A DNA stretch of 64,000 nt, from positions 1-64,000 of the forward strand of contig JAHBWF010000019.1 in the NCBI GenBank assembly GCA_019637105.1, read 5' to 3'. Numbering within the stretch: the stretch's first letter is position 1; the number at the start of each line of letters is the position of its first letter. Shown here piece after piece: positions 32,812-41,890 of this stretch. The notes under the pieces were generated by a model, which saw nothing but the letters and a program-made list of their open reading frames with translations, was not told the DNA's origin and searched no databases. Origin of the DNA: Labilithrix sp. (GTDB lineage: Bacteria; Myxococcota_A; Polyangia; Polyangiales; Polyangiaceae). A program made the position numbers and the translations under genes.

Positions 32812-33927
32812 ATGACGGGCCGTCTTTCGCGCATCCTGATCCCGACCGTCGCGCTCGTCGCTCTCGTCGGCGGCCTGGCCGCGATCAAATTCAAGCAAGT
32901 CTCGCTGCTCATCCACGCCGGCGAGGAGATGGAGAAGGCGGGCGCCCCGCCCGAGACGGTGAGCACCGCCGTCGTCAAGCGCGAGAAGTGGGAGGCCACG
33001 CTCACGGCGGTAGGGAGCGTCACCGCCGCGAAGGGCGTCGCCCTCAGCAACGACGCGGCCGGCGTCGTCACGCGCCTGCACTTCGACTCGGGGCAGACGG
33101 TGAGAGCCGGGCAGGTGCTGGTCGAGCTCGACGCCAGCGTCGAGCGGGCGCAGCTCAAGTCGGCGGAGTCGCGGCTCGAGCTCGCCACCTCCACCGCCGC
33201 GCGCTCCAGGGCGCTCGCCGGCAAGGGCTCGCTCTCGGCGGCCGAGCTGGAGCGCGACGTGTCCGCCGAGAAGACCGCCAGCACCGAGATCGAGACCTTG
33301 CGCGCGCAGATCGCCCGCAAGACGGTGCGCGCCCCGTTCGACGGCAAGCTCGGCATCCGCAACGTCAACGTCGGTCAGTACCTGCAGCCGGGCACCACGC
33401 TCACGGTGCTCGAGTCCGCCGGCGGCCTGCACGTGGACTTCACCCTCCCGCAGCAGCGCCTGCCCGACGTGCACCTCGGCATGCCGGTGCGCGCCGTGGT
33501 CTCCGGCAGCGGCACCGAGACGGAGGGCACGTTGACGGCCATCGATCCCTCCGTCGACGCGACCACGCGCACCGTGAAGCTGCAGGCCACCCTCCCGAAC
33601 CTGAAGGACGAGCTGCGCCCCGGCATGTTCGTGAACGTGGCGGTGGTGCTGCCGGAGCGCGCCGAGCAGCTCGTCGTCCCGCTCACGGCGATCGTGCGGG
33701 CTCCCTACGGCGACTCGCTGTTCGTCGTCGAGGGCGACAAGGTGCGGCAGCAGTTCGTGCGCCTCGGCGAGACGCGCGGAGACTTCGTCGCCGTCGAGGA
33801 GGGCGTGAAGGACGGCGAGACGGTCGTGCGGGCGGGCGCCTTCAAGCTGCGCAACGGCAGCAAGATCGTGGTCAACAACGAGGTCGGCCCGACCCCCGAA
33901 CTGAATCCCAAGCTCGAGAACCACTGA
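32812..33927 (+). CDS. RND efflux periplasmic adaptor (MFP) subunit
   Basis: From ATG 32812 there are 371 residues. An N-terminal membrane anchor (about 7-25) is followed by the first biotinyl/lipoyl half-motif (GVVTRLHFDSGQTVRAGQVL), a short alpha-hairpin, the second half-motif (VRAPFDGKLGIRNVNVGQYL), then the beta-barrel and membrane-proximal domains. No lipobox is seen. It bridges the inner-membrane pump to an outer-membrane channel; no TolC-like channel gene is present here. The upstream TTG 32797 was rejected because it falls inside the -10 box. Its stop overlaps the pump start (TGATG). Leu codons use CTG more freely than neighbouring genes, hinting at transfer. Confidence 0.93.
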   Translation: MTGRLSRILIPTVALVALVGGLAAIKFKQVSLLIHAGEEMEKAGAPPETVSTAVVKREKWEATLTAVGSVTAAKGVALSNDAAGVVTRLHFDSGQTVRAGQVLVELDASVERAQLKSAESRLELATSTAARSRALAGKGSLSAAELERDVSAEKTASTEIETLRAQIARKTVRAPFDGKLGIRNVNVGQYLQPGTTLTVLESAGGLHVDFTLPQQRLPDVHLGMPVRAVVSGSGTETEGTLTAIDPSVDATTRTVKLQATLPNLKDELRPGMFVNVAVVLPERAEQLVVPLTAIVRAPYGDSLFVVEGDKVRQQFVRLGETRGDFVAVEEGVKDGETVVRAGAFKLRNGSKIVVNNEVGPTPELNPKLENH

Positions 33928-36900
33928 TGACGCGCTGGACCGACATCTTCATCCGGCGCCCCGTCCTGGCCATCGTCGTCAACCTGCTCATCTTCATCGG
34001 CGGCCTGCAGGCGATCCGCACGCTCAACGTGCGGCAGTACCCGAAGCTGGAGAGCGCCACCGTCGTCGTGCGCACGGCCTACGTCGGCGCGAGCTCGGAT
34101 CTCGTGCGGGGCTTCGTCACCCAGCCGCTCGAGCGCGCCATCGCCGCGGCGGACGGCATCGACTACATCGAGTCGCAGAACACGCAGGGCCTCTCCACCA
34201 TCAACGTGCGCCTGAAGCTGAACTTCAACGGCGCCGACGCCCTGGCCGACATCAGCACGCGCGTGAACCAGGTCCGCTCGGATCTGCCGCCCGAGTCGGA
34301 GGTGCCGGCGATCTCGCTCGAGCCCTCGGACGGACAGACCGCGGCGATGTACCTCGGGTTCACCTCCGACATCCTCGCCGACAACCAGGTCACCGACTAC
34401 CTGCTGCGCGTCGTCCAGCCTCGCCTCACCGCGGTAGAGGGCGTCCAGCGCGCGGAGATCTTCGGCGGCGCCACCTTCGCGATCCGCGCCTGGCTCAAGC
34501 CGGAGCGCATGGCCGCGCTCAACGTGAGCCCGGCGCAGGTGCGGGCCGCGCTGGCGTCCAACAACTACCTCGCCGCGATCGGCCAGACGCGCGGTCAGCT
34601 CGTGCAGATCAACCTGACCGCGAGCACCGATCTGCACTCCGTCGAGGAGTTCAAGCGGCTCGTCGTGCGCGAGCACAACGGCGCCCTCGTGCGCCTGGAG
34701 GACGTCGCCGAGGTCGTGCTCGGCGCCGACAGCTACGATCAAGACGTGCGCATGTCCGGCGAGAAGGCCGTGTTCATGGGCATCTGGGTCTTGCCGAACG
34801 CCAACTCGCTGGACGTCATCCGCCGCGTCCGCGACGAGATGAAGATCGTCCAGCGCGAGCTCCCGAGCGGCATGAAGGGCGCGATCGACTTCGACTCCAC
34901 GAAGTACATCGAGGAGGCCATCGAAGAAGTCGAGCACACGCTCGCCGAGACCATCCTCATCGTCGTCGTCGTCATCTTCTTGTTCCTCGGCTCGCTGCGC
35001 AGCGTCGTCGTGCCGGTCATCGCCATCCCGGTGTCGCTGATCGGCGCCGTGTTCTTGATGCAGGTGTTCGGCTTCACGCTCAACCTGCTCACGCTCCTCG
35101 CCATCGTCCTCGCGGTCGGCCTCGTCGTCGACGACGCGATCGTCGTCGTGGAGAACGTCGAGCGCAACATGAGCGAGGGGAAGAGCCCGTTCGAGGCCTC
35201 GCTCACCGCCGCGCGCGAGCTGGTCGGCCCGATCGTCGCGATGACCATCACGCTCGCCGCCGTCTACGCGCCGATCGGCTTCCAGGGCGGCCTCACCGGC
35301 TCGCTGTTCCGCGAGTTCGCGTTCACCCTGGCGGGCGCCGTGCTCATCTCCGGCATCGTCGCGCTCACCCTCTCGCCGATGATGTCGTCGAAGCTCCTGA
35401 AGCGACACGAGCACGGCGGCGGCTCGCGGCTCCAGCGGCTCGTCGACGGCGCGTTCAATCGCATCCGCGACGTCTACACGCGAGCGCTCGACGTGACGCT
35501 CGGCGCGCGCGGCGCCGTCTACGCGTTCTGGATCGTGCTCTCGCTGCTCACCGTCCCGATGTACGCGCTCTCGGACAAGGAGCTCGCGCCGAACGAAGAC
35601 CAAGGCTTCATCTTCGGCGCGCTCGACATGCCGCCCAACGCGACGCTCGAGCAGAACGTGGCCTACTCGAACGAGGTCGGGCGCATCTTCGCCGAGGATC
35701 CCGACTTCGACTCGAGCTTCCAGTTCACGCTCCCGGGCCAGGCGTTCGGCGGCTTCTCGGCCAAGCCGTGGAGCCACCGCAAGCGCACGATCTTCGCCAT
35801 CCAGGACGACCTCAACGCGAAGCTGGCCTCGATCCCCGGGGTGAGCGCGCCCGTCTTCTTGCCGCCGGCGCTGCCGAGCCCCGGCTTCTTCCCGGTCGAG
35901 CTCGTCATCGCCTCCACGACCAGCCATGAAGAGCTGGCGGTCATGGCCGACAAGATCGTGCAGGAGGCCGCCAAGAGCGGGCAGTTCGCCTTCACGCCGA
36001 TCACCGACGTGCGCATCGATCAAGCCAAGACGGAGATCGTCCTGGATCGCGATCGCGTCGCGTCGATGGGCTTGAGCATGCGAGAGGTCGGCGCCGATCT
36101 GTCGGCCATGCTCGGCGGCAACTTCGTCAACCGCTTCAACATCGAAGGCCGCAGCTACAAGGTCATCCCCCAGATCGAGCGCGCCGCCCGCTTGACGCCG
36201 GAGCAGCTCACCAAGATCCACGTGACCGGCCCCGCCGGCGCGCTGATCCCGCTCGGCTCGATCGCGACGCTGAAGGACGGCGTCGAGCCGCGCACGCTCA
36301 ACCGCTTCCAGCAGCTCAACTCGATCAAGATCTCCGGCGTGCAGACCCAGTCGCTCGAGGGCGCCCTCGCGGTGCTCGAAGACGCGGCGGCCAAGGTGCT
36401 CCCGCCCGGCTCGCGCGTCGACTACACGGGCGAGTCGCGCCAGCTACGGCAAGAAGGCGGGAAGTTCTTGCCGGCCATGGGTCTGGCGGTGCTCCTCATC
36501 TTCCTGGTGCTCGCCGCGCAGTTCAACTCGTTCCGGGATCCGCTGGTCATCCTGGCCGGCTCCGTGCCGCTCGCGATGTTCGGCGCGCTGATCTTCACGT
36601 TCCTCAAGTTCCAGGGCTTCGCCGGGCTCACCTTCCCGCTGACCGAGGGCTGGACGACGACGCTGAACATCTACTCGCAGGTCGGCCTGGTCACCCTCAT
36701 CGGCCTCGTCTCGAAGAACGGCATCCTCATCGTCGAGTTCGCCAACGCGCAGCAGGCGCGCGGCGTGAGCAAGCTCGACGCCGTACGAGCCGCGGCGCAC
36801 ACCCGCCTGCGCCCCATCCTCATGACCACGGTCGCCACCGTCGCCGGGCACTTCCCGCTCACCTTGGTGTCTGGCCCCGGGGCCGTGGCGCGCAACTCGA

Positions 36901-37055
36901 TCGGCATCGTGCTGGTCGGCGGCATGACCATCGGCACCTTCTTCACGCTCTTCGTGGTGCCGTCGATCTACGTGCTCCTGAGCAAGGACCACGCGGCGGA
37001 CGCCCGACGCGCGGCCGCGCGGCCGGAGCAGGCCGAGACCGCCGGCGCCGCCTGA
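33927..37055 (+). CDS. RND family efflux pump (HAE1 type) permease
   Basis: This 1042-residue protein has the size and order of AcrB/MexB-type pumps. It begins 'TDIFIRRPVLAIVVNLLI' (TM1), then two large periplasmic loops. The TM4 proton-relay pair Asp-Asp lies in 'AVGLVVDDAIVVVENVERN', and the TM10-12 region contains 'VGLVTLIGLVSKNGILIVEF' and 'RLRPILMTTVAT'. It exports drugs or redox-active metabolites using the proton gradient. It is translationally coupled to the adaptor by a one-base stop/start overlap. Control by SoxR through the promoter at 32768 is strongly suggested by the operator. Confidence 0.96.
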   Translation: MTRWTDIFIRRPVLAIVVNLLIFIGGLQAIRTLNVRQYPKLESATVVVRTAYVGASSDLVRGFVTQPLERAIAAADGIDYIESQNTQGLSTINVRLKLNFNGADALADISTRVNQVRSDLPPESEVPAISLEPSDGQTAAMYLGFTSDILADNQVTDYLLRVVQPRLTAVEGVQRAEIFGGATFAIRAWLKPERMAALNVSPAQVRAALASNNYLAAIGQTRGQLVQINLTASTDLHSVEEFKRLVVREHNGALVRLEDVAEVVLGADSYDQDVRMSGEKAVFMGIWVLPNANSLDVIRRVRDEMKIVQRELPSGMKGAIDFDSTKYIEEAIEEVEHTLAETILIVVVVIFLFLGSLRSVVVPVIAIPVSLIGAVFLMQVFGFTLNLLTLLAIVLAVGLVVDDAIVVVENVERNMSEGKSPFEASLTAARELVGPIVAMTITLAAVYAPIGFQGGLTGSLFREFAFTLAGAVLISGIVALTLSPMMSSKLLKRHEHGGGSRLQRLVDGAFNRIRDVYTRALDVTLGARGAVYAFWIVLSLLTVPMYALSDKELAPNEDQGFIFGALDMPPNATLEQNVAYSNEVGRIFAEDPDFDSSFQFTLPGQAFGGFSAKPWSHRKRTIFAIQDDLNAKLASIPGVSAPVFLPPALPSPGFFPVELVIASTTSHEELAVMADKIVQEAAKSGQFAFTPITDVRIDQAKTEIVLDRDRVASMGLSMREVGADLSAMLGGNFVNRFNIEGRSYKVIPQIERAARLTPEQLTKIHVTGPAGALIPLGSIATLKDGVEPRTLNRFQQLNSIKISGVQTQSLEGALAVLEDAAAKVLPPGSRVDYTGESRQLRQEGGKFLPAMGLAVLLIFLVLAAQFNSFRDPLVILAGSVPLAMFGALIFTFLKFQGFAGLTFPLTEGWTTTLNIYSQVGLVTLIGLVSKNGILIVEFANAQQARGVSKLDAVRAAAHTRLRPILMTTVATVAGHFPLTLVSGPGAVARNSIGIVLVGGMTIGTFFTLFVVPSIYVLLSKDHAADARRAAARPEQAETAGAA

Positions 37056-37075
37056 GGGCCGCGGCGGAGGCCCTC
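37054..37075 (+). terminator. Candidate hairpin terminator after RND pump
   Basis: GAGGGCC (37054-37060) and GGCCCTC (37069-37075) form a perfect 7-bp stem with an 8-nt loop, starting within the pump stop codon. No T-run follows, so intrinsic termination is uncertain. Confidence 0.4.
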
Positions 37076-37242
37076 ATCGCCGCGGCGGTGAGCGCCGCCC
37101 GCCGTCGTCCCGGGCGCGGACGCTTCGTGCTCGGCGACGAGCGAGCCGCCTCGAGCGTGGGATGGTCGGCGCGCCGCGGTCGGCGCAGATCGGATCGGTG
37201 GTCCTGAAGGCGGACGGAGATCGCCTCCTCTCGGCCGCGAGC

Positions 37243-38022
37243 TCACCGGTGTTCGGGGGTCCGGTCGGGCCGGGCCGTGAAGAACAGGTAGGCCGCCACC
37301 CCGAGCGCGACGGCGCTGATCGCGACCGCGACGTCACCGACGAGCAGCTTCCTCCGTTCGTCGTCGACGTCGTCGGGACGACAGGCGTTCCCGCACGTTC
37401 CGCGGAGATCGTCGAGCCCGCCGCGCCCGGAGAGGTAGAAGCCGGTGCCGACGCCGGCTCCGATGACGGCGAGCGTCCCGAGGAGGATCGACGGGAGCGG
37501 GAGCTCGCGGGCTCGCTTGCCCGCGCCGGCGCCGGAGCTCGACGGCGGTGGCTTCTCCAGCGTCGCCTCCACCGCGCGGTTCTTCTCTCCTTCGCGGAGG
37601 AGGACCGTGACCGAGACGGACCGCGCGCCCTCACGGGCGAAGAGCACCGTGTGCTCGCCAGGGTCGAGCGGGATCGCGCGGCCGTCGGCGGCGTCGACGA
37701 CGGCGCCGTCGATGGAGACGCGCGCGTCGACGACGTCGGTTCCGTCGCTCCAGCGCGCCGCGAGCACGATGGTGGGGAGGCTCGCCTCCACCTCCGAGAG
37801 CCAGCGCGCGCAATCCGTCTGGATCGTGCTCGGGCACCCCGGACGTGCGCAGCTCACGAAGCCTTCGTGCGCCGCTCGGAGCTGTCCGTGATAGCGGGCG
37901 AGCTGAGCGGTCTCCGCTGCGGCGATGCAGGTGTCGCTTCGAGGAGAGGCTCGGGCCGCGCGTTCGCCGAGGACTCCGAGCGCGAGAGCGAAGACGGCTG
38001 CGGTTCGCTTCGGCGAGGACAT
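37243..38022 (-). CDS. Two-TM protein with PEGA-like domain
   Basis: The 259-residue reading from ATG 38022 has a signal segment (about 7-24). A Cys-containing helical part (TCIAAAETAQLARYHGQLRAA, FVSCARPGCPSTIQTDC) is followed by a PEGA-like strand pattern (VDARVSIDGAVVDAADGRAI, LDPGEHTVLF). Two transmembrane helices (about 182-202 and 231-250) flank a Cys-bearing loop (RGTCGNACR). Proteins of this make-up are abundant and uncharacterised in myxobacteria. A GTG at 38052 could extend it by 10 residues. It lies 37 bp after the FHA activator gene and may share its transcript. Confidence 0.78.
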   Translation of the reverse strand: MSSPKRTAAVFALALGVLGERAARASPRSDTCIAAAETAQLARYHGQLRAAHEGFVSCARPGCPSTIQTDCARWLSEVEASLPTIVLAARWSDGTDVVDARVSIDGAVVDAADGRAIPLDPGEHTVLFAREGARSVSVTVLLREGEKNRAVEATLEKPPPSSSGAGAGKRARELPLPSILLGTLAVIGAGVGTGFYLSGRGGLDDLRGTCGNACRPDDVDDERRKLLVGDVAVAISAVALGVAAYLFFTARPDRTPEHR

Positions 38023-38059
38023 TCGGGGCCGGTCCCACCGAGAGGGTAGCACGCTCCGA

Positions 38060-39466
38060 TCAGCGCTTCTGCGGGCGTGGGATCTTGTACTCGTCGAGGC
38101 GGAGGACCAGCGTGCTCCGCGCGATGCCGAGCAGCTTCGCGGCGCGCGACTGGTTCCCTCCGCACTCCTCGAGCGCGCGGAGGATCCGGCTGCGCTCGGA
38201 GTCGTCCTCGGCCGCCTTGGTGGCGATCCGCGACGCCGGCAGCGTCGCGGCCATGGCGGCGAGCGGGAAGTGCTCGGGGGTGAGCTCGGGGCCGTCGGCG
38301 AGGAGGACGGCCCGCTCGATGAAGTTCTTCAGCTCGCGGACGTTCCCCGGCCAGCCGTAGTGCTGGAGGAGGCGAAGCGCGTCGTGGCGGAGCCTCGGCG
38401 GCGGACGGCCGAGCCCCCGCGCGGCGCTCGCGACGAAGCTCTCCGCGAGCGGCTGGATCTCGCTCGGTCGCTGGCGCAACGGAGGCACGTCGATGGCGAC
38501 GCCGTTGAGGCGGAAGAAGAGGTCCTGCCGGAAGCGACCGCGTCGCACCTCCTCCTCGAGTGGGCGGTTGGTCGCCGCGACGAAGCGCAGGTCGAGCACG
38601 CGGGGCTTGAGCGCGCCGAGGCGAACGACCTCGCGCGTCTCGATGACCCGGAGGATCTTCGCCTGCACCGTGAGCGGCATCTCGCTGACCTCGTCGAGGA
38701 ACACCGTCCCGCCGTCGGCCGACTCGAGGAGCCCGGGCTTCGCGCTCACCGCCCCCGTGAAGGCGCCGCGCTCGTAGCCGAACCACTCCGCCTCGAGCAC
38801 CGACTCCGGCAGGGCCGCGCAGTTGAGCCGGAGGAGCGGACGCTGGCTCCGCGGAGAGCGCTCGTGGACGCGCGCGGCGATGAGCTCCTTGCCGGCGCCC
38901 GACTCGCCGAGGACGAGGACGTTGATCGACCCGAGCGCGACGCGATCGACGAGGGCGTCGAGCGCGCGCATCGCCGGATCCTCGACGATGCGCACCGGCA
39001 GGTCGAGGGGCGAGCCGCGGCCCCTCCTGCTCGACGGAGGGGCTGGCATCGATTGAACGGAGGCGCGCGCCGCCGGAGCGCGCTCACCGCTCCGGTCCGC
39101 CCACGTCCGTATGTCCTCCCGCTCCGTGTCGAGATCCTCGCTCCGCGGCGCGGGGGACGTGACGACGCGCGCTTGCACCATCACGAGCACGGAGCCGACG
39201 TGGAACGGCTCGCCGGGGTGGACGGCGGCGCGGTCCCCGGCCTCGAGCCGACTCGAGCGAACCCGCGTGCCGTTCGTGCTCCCGAGGTCCTCGAGCTCGA
39301 GCTGCTCGCCCACGTGAAGCACCGCGTGACGGCGGGTCACGGACGGATCGTCGATCCGGAGATCGCACTGGTCGGAACGACCGAGGGTGACGGCTCCGCG
39401 CGCCGGCAGCTCGAAGCACGCGAACGTGGCGTCGCTGATGACGATGAGCTGCAGCGGAGTCGACAG
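38060..39466 (-). CDS. FHA domain sigma54-dependent transcription activator
   Basis: The core comprises an FHA phosphothreonine-binding domain, an AAA+ sigma54-interaction domain (Walker A GESGAGKE, GAFTGA loop as GAFTGAV, Walker B GGTVFLDEV) and a C-terminal Fis-type helix-turn-helix (GGNQSRAAKLLGIARSTLVL). Such proteins read kinase signalling and activate sigma54 promoters. The first usual start is GTG 39340, which would cut the FHA domain in half. Upstream codons continue in frame to 39475 and encode the missing strands with the key TLGRSDQCDLRIDD motif, bounded by an in-frame TAA at 39478-39476. I therefore place the start at CTG 39466 (468 residues). A frame error near ATG 39474 is the alternative. 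Confidence 0.85.
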   Translation of the reverse strand: MSTPLQLIVISDATFACFELPARGAVTLGRSDQCDLRIDDPSVTRRHAVLHVGEQLELEDLGSTNGTRVRSSRLEAGDRAAVHPGEPFHVGSVLVMVQARVVTSPAPRSEDLDTEREDIRTWADRSGERAPAARASVQSMPAPPSSRRGRGSPLDLPVRIVEDPAMRALDALVDRVALGSINVLVLGESGAGKELIAARVHERSPRSQRPLLRLNCAALPESVLEAEWFGYERGAFTGAVSAKPGLLESADGGTVFLDEVSEMPLTVQAKILRVIETREVVRLGALKPRVLDLRFVAATNRPLEEEVRRGRFRQDLFFRLNGVAIDVPPLRQRPSEIQPLAESFVASAARGLGRPPPRLRHDALRLLQHYGWPGNVRELKNFIERAVLLADGPELTPEHFPLAAMAATLPASRIATKAAEDDSERSRILRALEECGGNQSRAAKLLGIARSTLVLRLDEYKIPRPQKR

Positions 39467-39701
39467 GCGCTCATTTTACGCGCCGCCGACTCACCGGAGC
39501 AACACCTCACGGCCGCGGCTCGATCGAGACCTCGTCGTCGATCGGGACCTCGGGCCCCACCCCGCGCCGAGGTCTCCGCGGAGACCATCCGCGCGAGCTC
39601 GAGGGGAGCGCATGGGAGCGCGCCTCCGCGACGGCGTCCTCCGGCCTCGATGCAAGCTCAGTCCCTCCACGTTCGACCGTTCGCGGTGTCCGGGTCGTCC
39701 G

Positions 39702-39748
39702 GACGTCGGTCGATCCGTCCGAACGCATCGGACGGATCGACCGACGTC
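39702..39748. repeat. Perfect 21-bp inverted repeat, 5-nt loop
   Basis: Arms at 39702-39722 and 39728-39748 are exact reverse complements around ACGCA. It lies in the 430-bp divergent region (39467-39896) between the FHA activator and the LamG enzyme, which otherwise holds no gene I can support. It has no T-run, so it is unlikely to be an intrinsic terminator. It could be an operator, an RNA hairpin in the leader of the plus-strand gene, or a mobile palindromic element. Confidence 0.9.
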
Positions 39749-39896
39749 GCGCGCCGACGCGGGGTCGTCTCTTCGGCCGACGGGCCTCGGCGGTGACGCA
39801 CGATCGCCCGAAAATCTCGCGATGAGCGGCGGTGCGCGCGGAGGCCGCCGGGGCGCCGCCCAGCGTTCGGCACGGACGCTGCTGGTGTGCGCTGCC

Positions 39897-41606
39897 ATGA
39901 ACCGACCCCGCTCCCTCCGCCCCCTTGGTCAAGTCGCCCTCTTCGCGCTCGCCGCCTGCGCCACCGACGTGGCCGAGGAGGAGGACGACGGGCTCGCGTC
40001 GTCGCAATCGCTCTCGTCGAGCAACCTCGTCGGCCATTGGCGCTTCGACGAGACGGGCGGGACGATCGCGGAGGACGCCGCCGGTCGTGACCACGACGGG
40101 ACGCTGAAGAACGGCCCCACCCGCGCCGCGGGCAAGCACGGCGGCGCCCTGCGCTTCGACGGGGCGAACGACTTCGTCGACGTCGGCGACGTGCTCGACA
40201 TGAAGGCGGGGCAGGACTTCACCGTGTCCGCCTGGATCAACACGACGAACGTCGTGCCCAACAACGGCGACAGCCAGCGTATCGTGAGCAAGCAGGCCCC
40301 CGGCGGCTCGCTCTACTTCCTACGGCTGAAGACCGACGGGAGGCCGTCGTTCGGCGTCCGGAGCGGATACACGAACGGCGGAGAGCAGCTCGGGCGCGGG
40401 AGCGTCGCCGACGGGCGATGGCACCTCGTCACCGGCATGCGGAAGGGCGCCACGATCAGCCTCTACGTCGACGGCGCGCTCCACGGCTCGATGACGGCCA
40501 CCTCGAGCGATCTGTCGAACGCGGCGCGGCTCTTGATCGGCGCCTATACGCCGACCGAGCAGCACTTCCGAGGCAGCATCGACGACGTCCGGATCTACAC
40601 GCGCGCGCTCTCCGGCTCGGAGGTCGCGGAGCTCTACGGTGAGCAGGTCACGACGCCCCCCGCACCGCCGCCGACGCGCGGCCCCCGCGTCTTCATCACG
40701 ACCGACATCGGCGGCAGCGACAATGACGACGATCAGTCCATGGTGCACGCCCTCCTCTACGCCGACTACCTCCGGATCGAGGGCATCTCGCGAACGTATA
40801 CGGCCGACGATCCGACGAACGTGGGCGATCGTGGCGACATCCTCGATCCCATCGCGGCGTACGAGGCCGACTACGCGAAGCTGAAGACGTGGGGGCCCTA
40901 TCCCACCCCCGCCGCGCTCAGGGCGATCAGCTACCAGGGCACGACGAAGCCTGGCGTCACGGGAGCGACCATCGCGTCGCGGGCGATCGTCACGGCGGCG
41001 AAGCGAGGTGACGCGTCCGACCCGCTCTATCTCCTCGCCTGGGGCGGCGTCGGCGACATCGCGCAGGCGCTGAAGGACGATCCCTCGATCGCGCCGCGCG
41101 TGCGCCTCTACACGATCGGCCACCAGGAGGCCAAAGCGGACCAGTACATGGACGCGACCTGGCGCGGCAAGGTGTGGTGGATCGAGTCTCTCACCACGTT
41201 CCGCGGCATGTACGCGACGAGCGCGTACAACCGGCCCCTCACCGGCAGGGAGTCGATCTGGCTGACGGCCAGCAAGCAGCCGAAGGGCGCGCTCGGGAAG
41301 TACATGGACGACCTCAGCCACGGGCTCTACCAGCAGGGCATCAAACCGGAGGACCAGGGCTACGGCATCAAGATGGGCGACACGCCGTCGATCCTCTTCC
41401 TGCTCGACCCGGAGCAGAACCGGAACGATCCGACGAGAGGAGGCTGGGGCGGAAGGTATCGTCGGACCGCCGACCAGTACTGGACCGACCTCACGAACGA
41501 GGCGATCGGCCGGTGGCCGGGCGCCAAGACCGTCGCCGATCACCGGAGCGAGTTCCTCGCGGACTTCGCGCGTCGCTTCGATCGCGCGCTGGCCGCGAAA
41601 CCTTGA
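39897..41606 (+). CDS. Lipoprotein with LamG and DUF1593 (nucleoside-hydrolase-like) domains
   Basis: The 569-residue reading from ATG 39897 has a signal ending in a lipobox (FALAAC, Cys21). A LamG/concanavalin-like domain (about 43-250) runs from 'LVGHWRFDETGGTIAEDAA' through 'DFTVSAWIN' and 'LYVDGALHGS' to 'GSIDDVRIYTRALSGSEVAE'. A Pro-rich linker precedes a DUF1593-type nucleoside-hydrolase-like domain starting 'VFITTDIGGSDNDDDQSMVH', an Asp cluster resembling the calcium site of nucleoside hydrolases. DUF1593 proteins are linked to polysaccharide breakdown. The product is probably a surface glycan-active enzyme, with LamG as the binding module. Confidence 0.87.
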   Translation: MNRPRSLRPLGQVALFALAACATDVAEEEDDGLASSQSLSSSNLVGHWRFDETGGTIAEDAAGRDHDGTLKNGPTRAAGKHGGALRFDGANDFVDVGDVLDMKAGQDFTVSAWINTTNVVPNNGDSQRIVSKQAPGGSLYFLRLKTDGRPSFGVRSGYTNGGEQLGRGSVADGRWHLVTGMRKGATISLYVDGALHGSMTATSSDLSNAARLLIGAYTPTEQHFRGSIDDVRIYTRALSGSEVAELYGEQVTTPPAPPPTRGPRVFITTDIGGSDNDDDQSMVHALLYADYLRIEGISRTYTADDPTNVGDRGDILDPIAAYEADYAKLKTWGPYPTPAALRAISYQGTTKPGVTGATIASRAIVTAAKRGDASDPLYLLAWGGVGDIAQALKDDPSIAPRVRLYTIGHQEAKADQYMDATWRGKVWWIESLTTFRGMYATSAYNRPLTGRESIWLTASKQPKGALGKYMDDLSHGLYQQGIKPEDQGYGIKMGDTPSILFLLDPEQNRNDPTRGGWGGRYRRTADQYWTDLTNEAIGRWPGAKTVADHRSEFLADFARRFDRALAAKP

Positions 41607-41890
41607 GCGCTCCCTTCGCCTGCGAAGACGGTCGAAGACCGATGAGCTCGCGGGGCGGGAGAGGAGCGCGCGCGGTCCGACGACGTCGCGAAGGAGAGAT
41701 CATGACGATGAAGCGTGTTCGATCCTGCACGTCGCTCCGACGGGGAGCGCTCGTGACGCTCGCACGGGCCGACGACCTCGAGCTCGGGTGACCCGATCGG
41801 ATCACGAAGAGCGTCGTGGTGCGCCGCATCGACAGAGGGGAGGACTCGTACGCGCGGAGGTGTTGACCGCGAGGGTGTTATCGTCTCCGT
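41607..41890 (+). other. 284-bp gap with a possible 29-codon ORF
   Basis: A good ribosome site (AAGGAGAG) precedes ATG 41702, which opens a 29-codon frame ending at 41791 (begins MTMKRVRSCTSLRRGALVTL, signal-like). It could be a leader peptide, a truncated lipoprotein gene or chance. The rest, up to GTG 41891, presumably holds the kinase promoter, with the less GC-rich stretch at 41868-41890. Confidence 0.3.
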
